A stretch of DNA of 64,000 nt from Mycolicibacterium iranicum (GTDB taxonomy: Bacteria; Actinomycetota; Actinomycetes; Mycobacteriales; Mycobacteriaceae), in assembly GCF_014190915.1 (NCBI RefSeq), contig NZ_JACHVU010000001.1, positions 186,001 to 250,000 of the forward strand, written 5' to 3'. This document shows, piece after piece, positions 62,688-64,000 of this stretch. Made by a program: the position numbers and the translations under genes. Below the pieces are notes generated by a model, which had not been told where the DNA came from, did not search any database, and saw only the letters and a list, made by a program, of their open reading frames with translations. Positions within the stretch are counted from its first letter, which is position 1; each line of letters begins with the position of its first letter.

Positions 62688-64000
62688 GTGGGCCACTACA
62701 AGAGCAATGTCCGTGACCAGGTATTCAACCTGTTCGAGGTGCTCGGAGTCGACAAGGCGCTCGGACAGGGCGCCTACGCCGACCTCGACGCCGAGACGGT
62801 CGTCGAGATGCTGGGCGAGATGGCCCGGCTGGCCGAGGGCCCGGTCGCGGAATCCTTCTCCGAGGGTGACCGCAATCCCCCGGTGTTCGACCCCAAGACG
62901 CACTCGGTGACGCTGCCCGAGGCGTTCAAGAAGTCCGTGCGCGCGGTCACCGACGGCGGCTGGGACAAGCTGTCCATCAGCGAGGAACTCGGCGGCGCGG
63001 CCATGCCCAGCGTGCTGTCGTGGGCCCTGCAGGAGCACATCCTCGGCGCCAACCCCGCCGTGTACATGTACGCGATGGGCGCCGGCTTCGCCGACATCCT
63101 GTTCCATCTCGGCACCGAAGAGCAGAAGCAGTGGGCCAAGTTCGCCGCCGAGCGCGGCTGGGGCTCCACCATGGTGCTCACCGAGCCCGACGCGGGCTCC
63201 GACGTCGGTGCCGGCCGCACCAAGGCCGTACAGCAGCCCGACGGCTCGTGGCACATCGACGGCGTCAAGCGCTTCATCACGTCGGCCGACTCCGACGACC
63301 TGTTCGAGAACATCATGCATCTGGTGCTGGCCCGCCCCGAGGGCGGTCGCCCCGGCACCAAGGGTCTGTCGCTGTTCTTCGTGCCGAAGTTCCACTTCGA
63401 CCACGAGACCGGCGAGCCCGGTGAGCGCAACGGCGTGTTCGTCACCAACGTCGAGCACAAGATGGGCCTGAAAATCTCGACCACCTGTGAGCTGTCGCTG
63501 GGTCAGCACGGCGTGCCCGCCAAGGGCTGGCTGGTCGGCGAGGTCCACGACGGCATTGCGCAGATGTTCGACGTCATCGAGCAGGCTCGAATGATGGTGG
63601 GCACCAAGGCCATTGCGACGCTGTCGACCGGTTACCTGAACGCATTGGCCTACGCCAAGGACCGCGTCCAGGGTGCCGATCTGACGCAGATGACCGACAA
63701 GACCGCTCCGCGCGTGACGATCACGCACCACCCCGACGTACGCCGCTCGCTGATGACGCAGAAGGCCTACGCCGAAGGTCTGCGGGCGCTGTACCTGTTC
63801 ACCGCCACGCACCAGAACGCCGACATGGCCCAGGCCGTGCACGGCATCGACGCCGAGCTGGCGGTCAAGGTCAACGACCTGATGCTGCCGATCGTCAAGG
63901 GTGTGGGTTCGGAACAGGCCTACGCGAAGCTGACCGAGTCTCTGCAGACCTTCGGTGGTTCCGGCTTCCTGCAGGACTACCCGATCGAGCAGTACATCCG
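62688..64000 (+). CDS. fadE5: Acyl-CoA dehydrogenase FadE5 (3' end outside window)
   Basis: Reads open from GTG 62688 to the window end (437 complete codons; the family is about 610 aa). GAGGAGGAA just upstream decides the start. It matches FadE5 (Rv0244c): [22 protein letters not shown] at the N-terminus, [20 protein letters not shown] for the FAD/substrate-binding region, then [14 protein letters not shown] and [17 protein letters not shown]. FadE5 catalyses the first beta-oxidation step with broad chain-length range. It is probably regulated through the dyads in its promoter. Confidence 0.93.
   Translation, partial: MGHYKSNVRDQVFNLFEVLGVDKALGQGAYADLDAETVVEMLGEMARLAEGPVAESFSEGDRNPPVFDPKTHSVTLPEAFKKSVRAVTDGGWDKLSISEELGGAAMPSVLSWALQEHILGANPAVYMYAMGAGFADILFHLGTEEQKQWAKFAAERGWGSTMVLTEPDAGSDVGAGRTKAVQQPDGSWHIDGVKRFITSADSDDLFENIMHLVLARPEGGRPGTKGLSLFFVPKFHFDHETGEPGERNGVFVTNVEHKMGLKISTTCELSLGQHGVPAKGWLVGEVHDGIAQMFDVIEQARMMVGTKAIATLSTGYLNALAYAKDRVQGADLTQMTDKTAPRVTITHHPDVRRSLMTQKAYAEGLRALYLFTATHQNADMAQAVHGIDAELAVKVNDLMLPIVKGVGSEQAYAKLTESLQTFGGSGFLQDYPIEQYI

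Overview
The window is GC-rich actinobacterial DNA, densely packed with many 1-4 nt stop/start overlaps, and the gene content is that of a rapidly growing mycobacterium (Mycolicibacterium type). Pointers are the trehalose polyphleate (TPP) lipid locus, MmpL/PapA/FadD proteins, a PE-PPE hydrolase, AAC(2')-I, NnaR, Sdh1 and FadE5. From memory, much of 19-40 kb plus fadE5 corresponds to M. tuberculosis Rv0244c-Rv0265c, with the TPP block sitting between the Rv0245-like flavin reductase and fadE5.

0-9 kb: a truncated amidohydrolase, then aerobic cobalamin genes in two arms (cobM-bluB on +, cobF-cobQ-cobK-cobU on -), separated by a spore-photoproduct-lyase-like radical SAM gene and a Nei2-type DNA glycosylase. 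8-20 kb: lysG, a secreted cutinase, an SDR epimerase, a DUF5718 protein, small membrane or secreted proteins, a GAF protein, a large secreted propeller-like protein, lysE, a Pro-rich exported protein, FecB2 and a queuosine-precursor transporter.

20-29 kb: pxpB-pxpC, aac(2')-I, then a nitrite-assimilation set: nnaR (HemD-like regulator) and a CbiX-type chelatase on +, facing ferredoxin, nirD and nirB on -. Two related long palindromes and a 16-bp tandem repeat sit in the gaps of this set. 28.7-34.2 kb: a diguanylate cyclase, then an envelope-stress island (Asp23/Gls24 proteins, DUF6286 membrane proteins, a 59-aa membrane protein and a 77-aa J-domain-like protein) facing a universal stress protein, a sigma factor and one more Asp23-like protein. 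34-40 kb: a PEP-mutase-like protein, an Rv0250c-like protein and the sdhCAB (Sdh1) operon. This operon is followed 4 nt later by the most striking gene of the window: six 12-residue repeats and then thirteen cysteines at exactly every third residue.

40.5-60 kb: the complete TPP locus: gap-like gene, PE (acyltransferase), fadD23, mmpL10, papA3 and a divergent 3693-aa bimodular PKS. 60-64 kb: tspO, an SDR, a DapB-like oxidoreductase and the 5' part of fadE5, preceded by a clear promoter with two operator-like dyads.

Functionally the window joins corrin and siroheme supply, nitrite assimilation, succinate oxidation, envelope stress and surface glycolipid production. All homology calls come from reading the proteins and from recalled family knowledge; no database search was run.
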